Shown here: in pieces, positions 62,362-64,000 of the stretch
How positions within the stretch are numbered: position 1 is the stretch's first letter
Layout of the letters: the number at the start of each line of letters is the position of its first letter
Source of the DNA: Haloterrigena salina JCM 13891
GTDB lineage: Archaea; Halobacteriota; Halobacteria; Halobacteriales; Natrialbaceae
Assembly (NCBI RefSeq): GCF_000337495.1
Contig: NZ_AOIS01000037.1
Span: 1 to 64,000, forward strand
Length of the DNA: 64,000 nt
Reading direction: 5' to 3'
The notes under the pieces: generated by a model
Seen by the model: only the letters and a program-made list of their open reading frames with translations
Told to the model about the DNA's origin: nothing
The model's database searches: none
Position numbers and translations under genes: made by a program

Positions 62362-62446
62362 GCAGGGATAGCCAAGTCAGGCCAACGGCGCAGCGTTCAG
62401 GGCGCTGTCTCGTAGGAGTCCGCAGGTTCAAATCCTGCTCCCTGCA
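62362..62446 (+). tRNA. tRNA-Leu (CAG)
   Basis: Acceptor arms GCAGGGA/TCCCTGC with discriminator A, anticodon stem CAGCG/CGCTG around loop TTCAGGG (anticodon CAG), a long variable arm, and T-arm GCAGG/CCTGC with TTCAAAT. The A discriminator and long variable arm fit leucine. It lies inside the ribosomal/RNA polymerase block between rpoD and rpl18e, likely co-transcribed or with its own promoter. Confidence 0.95.
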
Positions 62447-62601
62447 TCCACTTCTCACTCGTCGAACGTCCACGACCGAACAGCCGACCGTCCATACCGG
62501 ACGTCGAGCTGTACGCGTTGGGGCCGTTCGACACGACAGCGATTCCACGACCGACGAGACGGTTCCTCGTCCCGTCGGTTCCGTATCTTTGGAGGAAACC
62601 A

Positions 62602-62955
62602 ATGAGTAGCAAAACTAATCCGAGGCTCAACGATCTCATCGCCGAGCTGAAGTCGACGTCCCGCGAGACGGACGCCGACGTCTGGCGAGATGTCGCGGAT
62701 CGACTCGAGAAGCCCCGGCGCACCCACGCAGAGGTGAACCTGGGCCGTATCGAGCGATACGCACGCGAAGAAGAGACCGTCGTCGTTCCCGGCAAAGTGC
62801 TGGGCTCCGGCGCACTACAGAAATCGGTTACCGTCGCGGCCGTCGACTTCAGTTCCTCGGCCGAGACGAAGATCGAACAGGTCGGCGAATCAGTACCGCT
62901 CGAGCAGGCGCTCGAAGCAAACCCCGATGGATCTAACGTCCGGGTGATTCGATGA
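62602..62955 (+). CDS. rpl18e: 50S ribosomal protein L18e
   Basis: A 117-residue eL18 of the large subunit. [43 protein letters not shown] and VRVIR at the end are typical. The ATG at 62602 is fixed by GGAGG at 62591-62595, seven bases ahead; open frame upstream reads into the tRNA region and is not coding. The stop overlaps rpl13 (ATGA). Confidence 0.95.
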   Translation: MSSKTNPRLNDLIAELKSTSRETDADVWRDVADRLEKPRRTHAEVNLGRIERYAREEETVVVPGKVLGSGALQKSVTVAAVDFSSSAETKIEQVGESVPLEQALEANPDGSNVRVIR

Positions 62956-63395
62956 GTATCGCGGAATTCGACGCGGACGTCGTCGTCGACGCCCGAGACT
63001 GCATCCTCGGTCGCGTCGCCAGCGAAGTCGCACAGCGCGCACTCGACGGCGAGAGTATCGCCATCGTCAACGCCGAGGACGCGATCATCACCGGCGACGA
63101 GGAGGACGTCTTCGGGACCTACCGTAAGCGACTGCAGCTGCAGTCCGACAGCGGTCCCTACTACCCGAAGCGGCCGGACACGATCTTCAAGCGCTCCGTT
63201 CGCGGCATGCTGCCGTACAAGAAGCCCCGCGGCCGCGAGGCGCTCGATAGCATCCGCGTCTACGTCGGCAACCCCTACGAGGGCGACCAGGAAGCGGAAG
63301 TGCTCGAGGGGACGTCGCTGGACCGGCTTTCGAACATCCGCTTCGTCCAGCTGGGCGAAGTCTCCGAACAGTTAGGTGCTAACGTCACATGGTAA
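62952..63395 (+). CDS. rpl13: 50S ribosomal protein L13
   Basis: A 147-residue uL13, an early assembly protein of the large subunit. [37 protein letters not shown] and LGANVTW at the end are archaeal features. Its ATG overlaps the L18e stop by 4 bases, and its own end overlaps rps9 by 7 bases, showing a tight translational chain. Confidence 0.96.
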   Translation: MSIAEFDADVVVDARDCILGRVASEVAQRALDGESIAIVNAEDAIITGDEEDVFGTYRKRLQLQSDSGPYYPKRPDTIFKRSVRGMLPYKKPRGREALDSIRVYVGNPYEGDQEAEVLEGTSLDRLSNIRFVQLGEVSEQLGANVTW

Positions 63396-63787
63396 CGAAC
63401 ACGAGTGGAAAGAAAAAGACCGCCGTCGCCCGCGCGACCGTTCGCGAGGGCGAGGGTCGCGTCCGAATCAACTCCAAGCCAGTCGAACTGGTCGAACCGG
63501 AGATGTCCCGGCTCAAGATGCTCGAGCCGTTCCGCATCGCCGGCGAGGAGCTGCGCAGCGAGATGGACATCGACATTCGCGTCGAAGGCGGCGGCATTAG
63601 CGGACAGGCAGACGCCGTCCGCACCGCTATCGCACGCGGCATCGTCCAGCACACCAACGACGCCGAACTCCGCGACGCCTACATGGAGTTCGACCGGTCG
63701 CTGCTGGTCAACGACGTTCGCCAGTCCGAACCGAAGAAATGGGGCGGCCCGGGCGCTCGGGCGCGCTACCAGAAGTCCTACCGCTAA
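63389..63787 (+). CDS. rps9: 30S ribosomal protein S9
   Basis: A 132-residue uS9 whose C-terminal tail reaches toward P-site t[29 protein letters not shown] and the ending [17 protein letters not shown] are diagnostic. Starts inside the end of rpl13 (7-base overlap), ends 12 bases before rpoN. Confidence 0.96.
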   Translation: MVTNTSGKKKTAVARATVREGEGRVRINSKPVELVEPEMSRLKMLEPFRIAGEELRSEMDIDIRVEGGGISGQADAVRTAIARGIVQHTNDAELRDAYMEFDRSLLVNDVRQSEPKKWGGPGARARYQKSYR

Positions 63788-63799
63788 GGTGATTCAAGC

Positions 63800-63994
63800 A
63801 TGATGGTACCGGTCCGGTGTTTCACCTGTGGCAACGTCGTCGCCGAACACTGGGAGGAGTTCGACGAACGAGCCAACGAGGGCGACGAGGACCCCGAGAA
63901 GGTCCTCGACGAACTCGGCGTCGAGCGCTACTGCTGTCGGCGCATGCTCGTCAGTCACCGCGACCTCGTCGACGTCGTCTCCCCGTACCAGTAA
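63800..63994 (+). CDS. rpoN: DNA-directed RNA polymerase subunit N
   Basis: A 64-residue zinc-binding RNA polymerase subunit (Rpb10 homologue) that docks beside D, L and P. Motifs CFTCGN and YCCRRML hold the four zinc-binding Cys. Two ATGs lie side by side (63800 and 63803); relatives begin [11 protein letters not shown] or MIPVRC. After its stop, an ATG at 63997 near the window end probably begins the next subunit gene, rpoK, by usual archaeal order; only a few bases are visible. Confidence 0.96.
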   Translation: MMVPVRCFTCGNVVAEHWEEFDERANEGDEDPEKVLDELGVERYCCRRMLVSHRDLVDVVSPYQ

Positions 63995-64000
63995 CAATGC

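Noticed and set aside
59858-62446. Integrated element at the tRNA-Ser or tRNA-Leu gene
   Set aside because: No integrase, no duplicated tRNA end, and conserved ribosomal gene order on both sides.

Overview
The window is chromosomal DNA of an extremely halophilic archaeon (class Halobacteria). The signs are GC-rich DNA, very acidic proteins with few Lys, TATA promoters 25-30 bases ahead of start codons (mostly leaderless transcripts), many Tat-exported lipoproteins (RR motif plus AGC lipobox), a PGF-CTERM-type surface protein, and archaeal information machinery: TFB, aCPSF1/FttA, Orc1/Cdc6, PriS, GINS, RpoD and RpoN. Gene content and heavy CTCGAG use would fit a Natrialbales-type genome, but that is a guess. 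I see no phage, insertion sequence, integrase or CRISPR array.

Layout. 0-5 kb: small conserved haloarchaeal proteins, a CPBP membrane protease, an AI-2E-family permease and an NhaC antiporter with a palindromic promoter. 5-11 kb: PCNA-linked repair protein NreA, a 59-residue zinc-finger micro-protein with EF-1beta, an MFS permease, mismatch endonuclease NucS and a Tat lipoprotein. 11-19 kb: transcription termination RNase FttA/aCPSF1 flanked by structured non-coding DNA, a four-gene PotDABC-like ABC operon, and endonuclease III. 19-31 kb: secreted EEP-type enzyme, M50-like protease, DUF371, an AlkP-superfamily phosphohydrolase, pyrophosphatase, PadR regulator, the rnhA operon, TFB, two Tat lipoproteins, and a glucose-catabolism pair (glucose dehydrogenase coupled to its likely regulator GfcR). 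31-44 kb: HAD enzymes, a BAT-type HTH regulator, DapA-family aldolase, acyl-CoA dehydrogenase, a HEAT-Mrr nuclease, PanB, a translationally coupled small protein plus Cdc48, and a PQQ-propeller surface protein.

44-56 kb is rich in replication and RNA-repair genes: GINS and PriS (coupled), GNAT, archease, a frameshifted DoxX-like gene, RtcB ligase, and an Orc1/Cdc6 gene. Beside orc1 lies a strong candidate replication origin: 12 same-direction copies and two inverted copies of an 18-base element (ACCGTnnTCGAAATGAAG) around an AT-rich core. This is the most striking non-coding structure in the window. 56-64 kb: a second BAT-type HTH regulator, MoaA, an acyl-CoA synthetase, tRNA-Ser(GCU), and the conserved block rps13-rps4-rps11-rpoD-tRNA-Leu(CAG)-rpl18e-rpl13-rps9-rpoN, cut off just as the next gene (probably rpoK) begins.

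Functional themes: genome replication and repair (origin, Orc1, GINS, PriS, NreA, NucS, Nth, RNase HI), transcription and RNA processing (TFB, FttA, RtcB/archease, RNA polymerase subunits), protein quality control (Cdc48), sugar entry (Gdh/GfcR), and cell-surface lipoproteins with glycosylation-sequon-rich tails.
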